Of a stretch of DNA of 64,000 nucleotides, positions 47,001 through 59,000 are shown piece by piece. This stretch comes from Shinisaurus crocodilurus. Its lineage: Eukaryota > Chordata > Lepidosauria > Squamata > Shinisauridae. Made by a program: the position numbers and the translations under genes. Every line of letters begins with the position of its first letter. Position 1 is the stretch's first letter. The stretch lies in assembly GCA_021292165.1 (NCBI GenBank), contig CM037876.1:118177379-118241378 (forward strand), written 5' to 3'. Below the pieces are notes generated by a model. The model saw nothing but the letters and a program-made list of their open reading frames with translations, did no database searches and was not told the DNA's origin.

Positions 47001-50000
47001 TACCACTAGTATGTTGTTGGAGCAAATTCTGAGGCCTTGTAAATTTCTCACCTACATCTATGCTTCAGTAAGGACTTTGCTCATGGAAAACATTAGCAGC
47101 TGGCGTTCATTTGCAGATGCTCTGGGATATGGCAACTTGCCGCTTGCTTTCTTCTGTCGAGCAGAGTTGGATAGTGAGCCAGAATGTGTGGCTTCTGTGT
47201 TGGAGAAATTGAAAGAAGACTGTAATAATTCAGACAATAAGGATAGGAAATCTTTCCAGAAGGAACTGATGTCAGTAAGTATTCTGGTTATTTGAGGTAT
47301 TCTTAATTCAAGAATGGTTGAATTCTGCTCTTCTGACCTTTTGTTGGGCTAAGAGTTCAGCTGAACGGTCTGTGGAAACAATAACTAAAATCGAAAGCTA
47401 CTGCTTAATTCTAAAGCACTGTATCTCAGAAACCAACTCTTCTTCACTGTTGCTATATACGTACTACCCTGATGTTTGTCCTGAAATTAGGATGTTTGGA
47501 ATAATGACTGAGCAACCCCTTCTATGTTATGATCACCAAGCCTCTTAAGCAGTTTTAGGCTGCAAATCTAGACTTAGATGTAAATACCACAGAAAGCAAG
47601 AGTGCTTACCTAAATATGATTGGGATTTGAATATTAGTGCTGTTGTTTTCAGTGGTTGAAATGCAAATAGAAAAGTTTGCATTTTGTGTGCTTGGTGTGA
47701 TCATCTAAGATTCATTTTTGTACAAGCAATTCTGTGGAGGAAGAGGGGGGGCTGGCTGACCCGCCAGACTCCCACCCCTTCCTACTCCAAAGGAAACCCA
47801 GCACTTGCCACCATGTGGCCCGGAAGGGGGGGCTGGCTGACCCGCCACCACCCCACCCTTGCCTACTGGCAAAGGAACCTAGACCCTCTGAGATCTCAAG
47901 ATACCAGACTGCCAGCCTCAGCTGTCTGCAGTCCTACTTGGATCTCTGTTTAGGGACTCGCCTTACATTTCTGTAACCTGGATTTAGATACTGAACTCAC
48001 AGAGCACTACAAAACCCATGTGGGGTAAAACCAAACAAGGTTTATTTCTGGTAGCAATTTACAACAAGATTAGGGAAATAAGAGAAGCACACAATATAGA
48101 GAGACACTTTAGTACACAGTAAAGCTATAAAACAAGAAAACCTGATTCCTTAAGATCTCTCAGGCACACACACCTGTTACCTGAGGGTGTCTTCTTCAAG
48201 GGTTAGATCCAGCACAGCCTTGCCGCCCGGGGGGGAACTATTTTATCTACCTGCCGGTCTGAGATAAATAGCTAGTCCTCCACAAGGCCTGCCTTTTTCC
48301 AGAGCCCTCAAACCAGCTAATTTTACCAGGGGCTGCCTGGGGTCGATTCCTGAGGGGGGGCCCTAAAGGCTCGGGCCCCTCGCTGGCCTGCCATGGCTCC
48401 AACCGCCAGGCAGGCACCCAAAAGACTAAGACCAAGAACAAAGGCTACACGTGGGGAAATAGCTCTTCCCCCTCCCCTTTTCTGTAAGGAACATTTCCCT
48501 GCTTTTTTTTTTTTTTTTTACAAATGCATGTAATGTGATGAAATCAAAATACTACCGTAGCAAATATTATTATTTATCCATGGCTGTATTTCTCTTTCCC
48601 TGCTTGGAGGTACATTTTTAGGAAGAAGTAATCCCAGGTAAATTTCACATAGAGGTTATATCTGCCTCAGAAATTGCTCATAAAAGCTTTGCTTAAATGG
48701 GCAAGGAACTGGACTGCAACTGACAAATTGAAAGCCATGTCTCTTGAGACTGTACTACCTTAATAAGGCAGTGCTACCTTTTTCATTAAGTAAAAATGAC
48801 CTTCCAGAAATCCATCTTGTGGAACACTTGGATAATGATTTCACCTCTCTCTCAAGAGTATAGAAAATTGTATGTGGTTAGGGCAGCACTGTAATTACCA
48901 CACTTATAGCTGCAATCAAACTCTCCTGAAAAATGAACATCTCTTTTTGGAAGAGAAATTGGTAGAGAAAGCTGAGTTGTGCACCCAATGTCCAAAAACA
49001 ATAACGCAAGAAGCTTTTCTTTTCTTTTTTAGGATTATGAATGCATGTAAATGAATTTGACTTTGAAAAGAGTTCTGCCTTGGCACGGAATGCTTCTTTT
49101 TACGTCGGGTGCGCAGCACAGCCGTAGACTGCACGTGGCCCCTCATGGCCGTTTTTGCAGCCCCCTCCCCTGCTGAATTTGCTGCTGCTGCTGCTGCAGT
49201 GGCAAAAGGCAGAGCCATTTTGCAAGGAAACAAGATGGTTTCCTTGCAAAATCACTGCATTTTTTGCCGCTGCTACTGCTGCAGCAAATCCAACAACCAT
49301 TTCAGGAGTGGCAATTTCAGCAGGGGTGGGTTCCGGGTGCAATGTTGCCTCCCAGTCCCCGGAAGTTGCCCACTCCTGTTTTACACAGAAGAGGCTAAGA
49401 ATGGACTTTCCTGAGGGGACTCCCTCACTCCCGTGCCCTATGCTGAGCTACTCTGATACAGAATGACTACAAACATCAGGAGGAAAGCGTCAGTCTGTAG
49501 AAAGTTAACGATCAGTGAAGGTTCTGCAAGGGGAATGTACAGTTGTAATAGCTAGCCTGGGTGAAAAGCATCACAAAACAGACAGGATGAAGCCAGCTCT
49601 GTTTTGGCCGTGGAAATAGGAGTAGTTCATAAGTTTGCCAAAAACATGAAATATTTTGGCTCCATCACTGCAAATGAAATTGCAAAGCTATTGGATGAAT
49701 TGGATATTCTCCTGTACTGACACTAGTACTACCAACAGCAGGATAACATGAATTGTACAAAAATGAGTGTATTCTGCTGGGGTTGAAGTTATTGGGGGGA
49801 CAAATACTCTGGTGAATCAGAAAATGACTAGGCTGCCAATGTATTACAGCTGTAGATACTGGTCTTTGAGGAACAGTGTTTTGTTTTGCAATTTTTCTTT
49901 GTAACCAGCTGCAACAGTAAAATCAGGGTGAGAAAGAAAGACCCTCTTATTCAGGCTCAATAAAGGACATGCTGTAAGAGAGGCAAAAACAACAGCACTG

Positions 50001-53000
50001 AGAATCTTAGAAACAGAGCTCATTCAGGCACTAATAAGGCTTTATTTTGCTGCTGCCTTGCAATTTGGGAAAACACTTTAGGAGACAGGTAATCTAGATG
50101 AATAGGATTAACATCCAGTTCCCTCCCTTTCATACTAGGAAATTATTAGTAGTAGTGTGTTGGGCAGCCCCCACCCTCTGCTCAGTTCGGAATGACTTGT
50201 TTGAAATAACTTTATTTCCCTTTTTTGTGAGGAGAGGGGAAATCAACCACTTCATGCTTCCAGTAATATCATTGGGAGAGCCAAAAATCCTGGAAACCTC
50301 CCTGCCAGCATGCCTCCTTCTCCAAAATTTACCTGATAGTGGCAATAGAGCAGCCTTATAATGGAGAGGCCTTGTAACAGGGCTGCTGCTGCTGCAGCAT
50401 CTCCAGGTGTGAAGAAATACTGAAAACGTAGTTCTCGTGGCACCTGATAACTGGGATGCTGTCACAGGCATGCTGTTCCCCAGTGGGAATGAGCCAATAG
50501 AAACTACATTTCCCATAGTTCTTTGCAGCTGAGATGCTTCCATGAGAGCCTGATTGAGGCCTTGCCACAAAGCTAGGTAATTTTGGGAGGGAAAGGGAAG
50601 GGAGCAGTGGTGGTAGGCAAGGGAGGCCTGGTGCTGGGGCAAGCTAATTATGAACGAGCTCTGAATTTTAGTAGGGTTTGGGCTTGGTTTGTAACGGAAT
50701 TGTGATATTTTCAGCCACCGCCATTATGGGTCTTAGCCCAATCACTAGAAAGAACTGACATTGACTGGGTTCTCATGACACAATAAGCCACAGTGGCTTA
50801 TAAGCCACGGTGGGTTCGCGTGTCATCCAAACCCATGATGGGTTTGTCAGGGTGGCTTAAGTTTGGGTTGTAAACCACCCTGACGACCCATGGCTTGTTG
50901 TAGGGTTTGTTTGACCCATGATGGTTATTGTGTTGTCAAAACCTGGACGACACGACCCATCATGGGTCAAGCCAAACTGCTACAGCAGTGTTCTCCAACC
51001 TTGGGTCCCCAGATGTTTTTGGCCTACAACTCCCAGCATGCTGGCTGGGGCATGCTGGGAGTTGTAGGCCAAAAACATCTGGGGACCCAAGGTTGGAGAA
51101 CATTGCGCTACAGAGTTGCTTGGCAAGAGCAGCAAAATCCCCTTCCCACTCTGGCCAAGCATACACTGGGCCACTGCCACTGCCAGCCAACCCAAATGTG
51201 CCCAAGCGGAACTTGGGGGTGGCTGGCAGAGGCTTCCCACCGCCGCAAGCCCATTCAGGCTCACCACAGCTTGACTTCGTGGTTTAATCCCCCCCTCCAG
51301 ATCGCAGAAGCCAGCTTCCACAATCCTCCCCTGGGCAGCTTTGAGCTGTCCCTCCAAGGTTCCCCAGTGGAGGGGCTGTCCATGGTCACCCACTGTTTTT
51401 TATTTCTCCCCCCTCCATTTTTTGCAATTATTTGCAAATATATTGCCACTCTTTCACAACTGCTGACTATTTATTTATTTTTTTGCCAGGAAAGGACACT
51501 GGTAGAGTCTATCCACCTGTGTCCTTTCCTGGCAATGTTGTTGTTGTTGTTGTTGTTGTTGTTTTAAGAACTCATACTTTAAAAATGGAGGTTTCAACTT
51601 TGACGATTCAAAAGAACTGTCGTTGAGAGCAATTACCCCGCCAAAGGGATCCCTGCAAGTCTTGCAAATGTCAGGGGACCAGGAGGAGACAGGTGCTCCC
51701 AAAAAAACCCACGGGGATCTTGCTGAAAAAGGGGGGCTTGAGGCACCCCTTTAGCAAACAAGGCTATCTCCGGGCTTTTGAAAAATTGGTTTAAAAAAAC
51801 AAAAACAAATAGTGGGTGACTCCCTGGTACCGCTGGGGAACCTTGGAGGGACATTTCATAGAATCATAGAAAAGTAGAGTTGGAAGGGGCCTACAAGGCC
51901 ATCAAGTCCAACCCCCTGCTCAATGCAGGAACCCAGGTCATAGAATCATAGAAAAGTAGAGTTGGAAGGGGCCCACAAGGCCATCAAGTCCAACCCCCTG
52001 CTCAATGCAGGAATCCAGGTCAAAGCATCCCTGACAGATGGCTGTCCAGCTGCACCTTGAATGCCTCCAGAGTGGGAGAGCCCACCACCTCCCGAGGTAG
52101 TTGGTTCCATCGTCTTATTGCTCTGACAGTCAGGAAATTTTTCCTGATGTTTAGGTGGAATCTAGGTTCCTGTAACTTGAGCCCATTATTCCGTGTCCTG
52201 CAAACTGGGATGATCGAGAAGAGATCCTGGCCCTCCTCTGTGTGACATCCCTTCAAATACTGGAAGAGTGTGATCATATCTCCCCTCAGTCTCCTCTTCT
52301 GAAGGCTAAACATGCCCAGTTCTTTTAGTCTCTCCTCATAGGGCCTTATTTCCAGTCCCTTTATCATCCTTGTCGCCCTCCTCTGAACCCTCTCCAGTTT
52401 GTCTACATCCTTCTTAAAGTGTGGTGCCCAGAACTGGACGCAGTACTCAAGATGAGGCCTAAGCAGTGCCGAGTAAAGGGGAATTATTACTTCCCACGAT
52501 TTGCAAGTTATACTTCTATTAATGCAGCCCAAAATAGCATTTGCCTTCTTTGCAGCCACATCGCATTGCTGGCTCATATTCAGTTGGTGATCTACCACAA
52601 TTCCAAGATCCTTCTCACTTGTAGTATTGTTGAGCCAAGTGTCCCCCATTCTGTAACTCTGCATTTGGTTTCCTCTCCCTAGGTGCAGCACTTGGCATTT
52701 ATCCCTATTAAATTTCATTCTGTTGTTTTCGGCCCAGTGCTCCAGCCTATTGAGATCGCTTTGAATTTTGTTTCTGTCTTCCAGAGTATTAGCTATTCCA
52801 CCCAACTTTGTGTCATCTGCAAATTTGATAAGCATTCCCTGCACCTCCTCATCCAAGTCATTAATAAAAATGTTGAAGAGCACTGGGCCCAGGACCGAGC
52901 CCTGTGGTACCCCGCTCGTTACCTCTCCCCAGTTTGAGAAGGAACCATTGATAAGCACCCTTTGAGTCCGATTCTGTAGCCAATTGTGGATCCACCTGAT

Positions 53001-56000
53001 AGTTGTTCCATCTCGCCCACTTTTTGCTAGCTTGCTAATCAGGATATCATGAGGCACTTTGTCGAAAGCTTTGCTGAAGTCCAGATATATTATGTCCACA
53101 GCATTCCCATAGTCCACAAGTGAGGTTACCCGATCAAAAAATGAGATCAGATTAGTCTGGCAGAATTTGTTTTTGACAAATCCATGCTGGCTTCTAGTAA
53201 TCACTGCATTGCTTTCAAGGTGCTTGCAGACTGACTTCTTTATAACCTGCTCCAGCATTTTCCCGGGGATTGATGTCAGACTGACTGGCCTATAGTTCCC
53301 AGGTTCCTCCTTCTTGCCCTTTTTTAAAATGGGAACAACATTTGCCCTCCTCCAGTCATCTGGCACTTCACCTGTCCTCCATGATTTCTCAAAGATAATA
53401 GACAGTGGTTCTGAGAGTTCTTCTGCCAGTTCCTTTATTACTCTAGGATGCAGCTCGTCAGGCCCTGGAGATTTAAACTCGTTCAGAGTACGAGGCTGCT
53501 CAGGGGAGGATTGTGGAAGCTAGCTTCAGAGATCGGGGGAGGGGATTTAAACTACAAAGTCAAGCCGCGGCAAGCCCAAATCGGCTCATGGGGGGGGGGA
53601 GAAGTCTCGATCCTCCTGTGGGGTCCCATGGTATATCCGAGGGGAGAGGAGGGGGCCAACAACCCACAATGTGCCCAATCATCTGTTGGGCACATCATGG
53701 GGCCCCGGGTGATTGACCCACACTGCAGCACAAGCCAAGCAGTGTGGGTTATCGTGTTGTCTGAACCCACCCATTTATATGCTAGACCAGGGGTCCTCAG
53801 ACTTTTTAAACGGGGCCAGTTCATTGTCCCTCAGACTGTTGGGGGGACTCACTGGGACTCACCGGCCACCCCCAGGGCCCTGCCGCGGCTCAGCTGGCAG
53901 CGGCCCTCGGCTCCCGTGCCACCTCCAACATGCTGCCCCCCCGCCGCTGGACCCCCCCTGCCCCCCGCCGCCACCGCAGGACCGCCCCGCTGCCGCCGCC
54001 CCCGCCACACGACCACCCTGCCGCCGCCGCCGCACCCCCCCCGTCGCCGTCACCCGCCCCTGTCCTACCTGGTCCCCTGCGCGCTGCTCCTGCTGCCGCT
54101 GCCTCCGCCCGAGCTGCTCCGTCATGTCCATCCTGGACTCCGCCCGTGCTCAGTTTTGAAAAACAGAGCGCGGGCGGGGTCCAGGATGGACGTGCCGGAG
54201 CAGGGTCCCGCCGCGCCGGAAGTGACGCGCCAGGACTAGTGGGCAGCGAGGCGGATAAGGTAAAGCCCCCTGCGCCCCCCCACCGCCGTAACCCGCCCAC
54301 CACCGTTGTAACCCGTCCCCCGCCCCCCCCACCGCTGTAACCCGCACCCCCCCGCTGTCCCCGTCCTACCTGGTCTCCTGCGTGCTGCTGCAACCGAGTC
54401 CGCCGCCGGCGGAGCTGCTCTGTCGCGTCCATCCTGGACTCCGCCCGCGTTCAGTTTTGAAAAACAGCGCGGGCGGGGTCCAGGATGGACGCGACGGAGC
54501 AAGGTCCCGTCGCGTCACTTCCGCTGCGCCGGAAGTGACGCGACAGGACCAGCAGGCGGCGAGGAGGATGAAGTAAGCCTGTGGGGGTGGACGAGAAGGG
54601 AGGAGGATGGGCGCTGTCCGCGTCCCGCCACCAGCTAAGCTGCCCCTCCTCCCCTTCCCCCCCCAGCAGGAGATGCAGGGCAGCGGGTGGGCGAGCAGGC
54701 GGCCCGTGCCCCCCCCCCTGGCTTAGCCAGCCCTCCTCCCCTTCCCTCACAAGTTAGATTGGCTGCCGGGCCGGATGTGGCCCGTGGGCCGTAGTTTGAA
54801 GACCCCTGTGCTAGACACTTAGGGAAGGAACAACTGTCTATAGCAGGGCTCTCCAACCTTGCTCCCCAGATGTTGGTGGACTACAGCTCCCAGAATCCCT
54901 TGCCATTAGCCATGCTGGCTGGGTATGCTGGGAGCTGTAGGTCAGCAACATCTGGGGACCCAAGGTTGGAGAGCCCTGGTCTATAGAAAGAAGTAGAATA
55001 TTGTTTCAAAGTTGGCTAAGGCTTACTGAATCCCAGAGACTCACACAGACTCTGCCTTCCAAACAAACATAAGTTTTATTTTAAAAATTTTCCACTGAGC
55101 TCTCTCAGGCTGTGGCCTCTCTCTGCTCCATGGCTGTTGCCCTCAATCACTTCTTGGTTCCTCCCAGGAAGCACAACCCACTCAGGCCCAATCCAGTACT
55201 TCTGTCATACTGTTACAAATATTGAGGCCATGGCATTTGGAGTTTTCTTGAAATGGGCCTGTTTTTTGTGACCTTATGTGAATTTTATTTTTTTTTAAAT
55301 GGATTAGAGATTTGACCCCCTGCCCCAGCTTTATTTTAACCAACTCAGCCCCTAAGCGGGGCTTTGTGTTTTCTGGGCAGGGAACTGAGCACGTCGAGAA
55401 TCTCAGTGCTCAGTCTAAAACAGTAACTGTCAAATAAGAAATTACACCTGGCATTCATATAGCACTAATATAGAGTGTTCAAAGCTCTTCACATTCATTA
55501 TCTTGTTTTGATCCTTACAACTGTGTAATAAGGCAGGTCAGTATTTATTTATGATTTCCCCATATTCCAGGTGGGAGGCTGAGACTGAGGGGGAGAGACA
55601 GCTTACTCACAGCCATCTAGCGCAGTGTTCTCCAACCTTGGGTCCCCAGATGTTTTTGGCTACGCTGGCTGGGGCATGCTGGGAGTTGTAGGTCAAAAAC
55701 ATCTGGGGACCCAAGGTTGGAGAACACTGACTAGCAAGTTCATGGTGGATGTGAGATTTGCAGGGATGGGGACTCGGACTCGAGGACTCGACTCATGAGT
55801 CGGACTGAGTCCCCCCTCTGACTCGAGTCCGACTCGAGTCCCAATATTTTTAATGGGACTCGAGACTCGACTTGGGACTCGAGACCAAGGACTCGTGTTC
55901 CAAAAGCGTGTTCCTCAAATGCAACATGGATAGGTTTTAGGAAGTACAGCAAGTTTATTTTTTAAAATCATTTTCCTAAAATACAACCTTTCAGACATTT

Positions 56001-59000
56001 TGGGTTTGGCTGCCTGTCTGGGGTTCCCAGCCTCCTCTGCCTGCCTGGTCTCTTCTTAACCAGTTCCACAGTTTGAATTGTCCAAGACAAAGGCCTCTGC
56101 CTGCCTGCTTTGGGGTTCCCTGCCTCCTCTGCCTGCCTGGTTATTTTGGGTTTTTCTGCCTGGTCTGTTCTTGCCAAAACCAGTTGCAGAGTTTTGAAAT
56201 AAAAAGGCACACTTGTGCCTAGAATTTATTTAAGCCACACATCTGAAGTAGCCTTATTTTGTTGGGGAAAACCCCCATTGATTTTAATAGGGACTCGTGG
56301 AGTCAGTTTTGGGAGTGACTTGTGACTCGTGAGTCACCATTTTGGACCAAGGACTCGGACTCGAGACTCGGGTCCAAAGACTCGTGACTCGACTCGTGAT
56401 TCGAGACCAAGGACTCTCCAACATCCCTGGAGATTTGAACGGAGGACTTGGCCACGGTGCTACACCAGCTTCTAGCCCTTTTACTTGTGAAGATATGCTT
56501 GAGTGTGTGTGGACAATGGTGCCTGTTGAAATCTCAGAAGAGACAGAGCTATAGGTGCCCTGCATAGCTCCCTTGCTCTGACTTGCAGAAGTAGAATAAA
56601 TTGTGCAAAGTAAGATATCCAGATATGCCTAATTAATCCAGGTTACAAAATTCAGCCTTCCTCAGTGCAGATTTTATTTTTTGTAAAGCCCAGAGTACTC
56701 ACCACTGCTTATAATCTACTTTACATTAATCAGATATTTGGAAATGAATGTTTGACCTTTTTTAAGTTGTCACCCAAATACATAGACTGCATTAATATTA
56801 CATTATTCCTATTTGTCTTTGAAATACAGTTTGAATGTCAAGTATTCTTTCGTCTACTGCCTGCTGTTTTTGTGTAAAGCAAACACTTCAGTTAATAAAT
56901 ACTATGGAAGGGCATTGTTAATGCAGAGTTGTGAGGTATGGAAAAGAATAGCGAAGTGGCAAGCAGCCTGATGACAATAGAACTATTCTGAGTGCATTGA
57001 AGAGGGCCATCTGTATTTTACCATGTTCTGCTTTTTCAAAAGTACAAAAAGTATAGCTAGAGGAGTCTGATGGGAATTAAAACACATATTGTCGAATTTG
57101 CTAATCCCAGCAGGAGTGTGGTAATCACTTTAAGTGCATGTGGGCTATAATGTAATTAATGTGAGTTATTAAAGGCCGGGCATTGGGGCTTCTCCACTCC
57201 ATTATTCCCATCCTGATCAGGTGCAGAAGCTAGCTCTAACCCCTCCCACCTCCCAACATTAGAATATGGTCTTTGCATTAAATGGTATGCAAGAACTCCA
57301 GGCTCTTGCCACTAGAACTAGCAATGCATAATGGCAGATTTAATCAGCATGATTTCTGCAACTGGTTTGCTGAATCTCTTGCACTGAGTTCCCAAATAAA
57401 AAGGAAGAGCTGAGTCTGAGCCACTTTTGGGGACTCTCTTTCAGAGAAACAACTTATCCCTAGTCAGCAACTAATTTTTAACAGGGATCATATTTTTAAT
57501 TGAGTGAGCCAAGGATTTAAGGGCCATAGTTAAGAGCAGCCAGATTGTTTTACCAAACTCAACTCATGCTTCCAATAGCAGCTTATTCTGTACTCACTGC
57601 CACATGAGCAGAGATGCATATGTGCCCATGCTCACTGTGTGAACAGCAACAGAGGTTCTCTCAGCTCTCCTCTTATACATGTCAGTTGTTCACCAGTGCA
57701 TGAACCATGATTCAGACAGCTGAGGAGCAGAAGGGAAGAACTCTGCCCATCCTCTACTGGGGATAAAGGATCCTTTTTTCTGTGTCTCTCCTTGTGTGGG
57801 AGAAGACAGCGAAAGAAGGTGTCCCTGAGATTGCGGATAGTATGTTGGGCCACGAGTTGTATATCCCGGTGCTATATTATACTTCTGCTTTGGAATTGGC
57901 TTTGAAAAATACCATTTTCCACTAACATTTACTTCTCTATAAATTTGGGTTACAAAGTTATCTTAGCTTACTGTCACTCTGTTTTACTGGGGGGGGGGGG
58001 GTGAAGTGCACCATAATATAGGCCGGTATCCTTATTTCAATTTAAATTGGCAAAAGTATTATTTATTTATTATATTTATACCCTGCCTTTTTTCCTGCAA
58101 GGAACCCAAGGCAACTTACATAATCCTAATCCTCCTCCTCTCCATTTTATCCTCACAACAACCCTGTGAGGTAGGTTAGGCTGAGAGTCAGTGGCTGGCC
58201 CAAAGTCACCCAGTGGATTTCATGGCTGAGCTGGGACTAGAACACGGATCTCCCGAGTCCCAGTCCAACACTCTCACCACTACACTATACTAGCTCTAGT
58301 AGGGACAAGAAAGGCATTTTTCTCAGGAAAATTCCAAACTTTAGGCTAACTTCAATCTGTTTTCTTTCCCTAAACACAGAGTCAACCAGATTATTCATTC
58401 TACTATATTCTTTGGTTTAAGAACTAAGTATTTACCTGGAAGTGCTCCTGTTTGGAGAGAGAAATTGACATCACATCTTAATGATGTGTGCTACATGAAC
58501 CCATCAGAGGAGAAAAGTTCCTTTTTGGTGGCAATAATTATGTCTCTTCTCTCCTGTGTTCTAGAGGTCTATTGTAACCTAAGGGATACAAATCTGTTTT
58601 CATGGCAATTAACGTAGTATTGTTGACTATGAATATAAGAAAAGAGTATGGGGAGGAATCTAAATAAAATAGTGGTGGTGTTTATATATCTCCTGTCCTG
58701 TTACCAAGCATCACCTGCATCAAAAATCTGCTGATGCTGCAAGGAAAGCAGACAGCCATGTCTGACTGGGCTTGTTTTGCCTTCTCTCAGGCCTTACTGA
58801 AAATGGACTGCCAGGGCTTGGTTGTTAGGCTTATTCAGGATTTTGTGCTGCTGACTACAGCTGTAGAAGTGGCGCAGCGCTGGAGAGAACTTGCTGAGAA
58901 ATTGGCCAAGGTCTCCAAGCAACAGATGGATGCCTATGAAGCCCCCCATCGGGACAAGAATGGAGCTGTAGATAGCGAGGTAAGAAAGCATTTGTGTAAT

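Larger units (their letters stand above)
50764..53770. mobile_element. Composite TGGGTTC-family TIR element with nested insertions
   Basis: Left end ACTGGGTTCTCATGACACAA and right end TATCGTGTTGTCTGAACCCA are imperfect inverted repeats. Subterminal palindromes (GTCAGGGTGGCTTAA / TAAACCACCCTGAC) match those at 21474. A hAT MITE (50986) and a 1.5-kb CR1 (51937) lie inside; without them the element would be about 1.3 kb. No transposase frame is seen. Confidence 0.55.

Noticed and set aside
47275..47295. Continuation of the exon 2 frame past 47274 as a truncated isoform
   Set aside because: It crosses a consensus GTAAGT donor, and exon 3 joins in phase; read-through is intron sequence. An intronic poly(A) isoform cannot be excluded but has no sequence support.
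53448..54750. Long proline-, alanine- and arginine-rich open frames on both strands
   Set aside because: They come from the extreme GC content of the hAT element at 53788-54808, overlap on both strands, and match no domain.
5195..55729. Repeated spaced hairpins as a CRISPR-like or regulatory array
   Set aside because: Spacing is irregular over tens of kb and each has its own target duplication; they are MITEs in a vertebrate genome.
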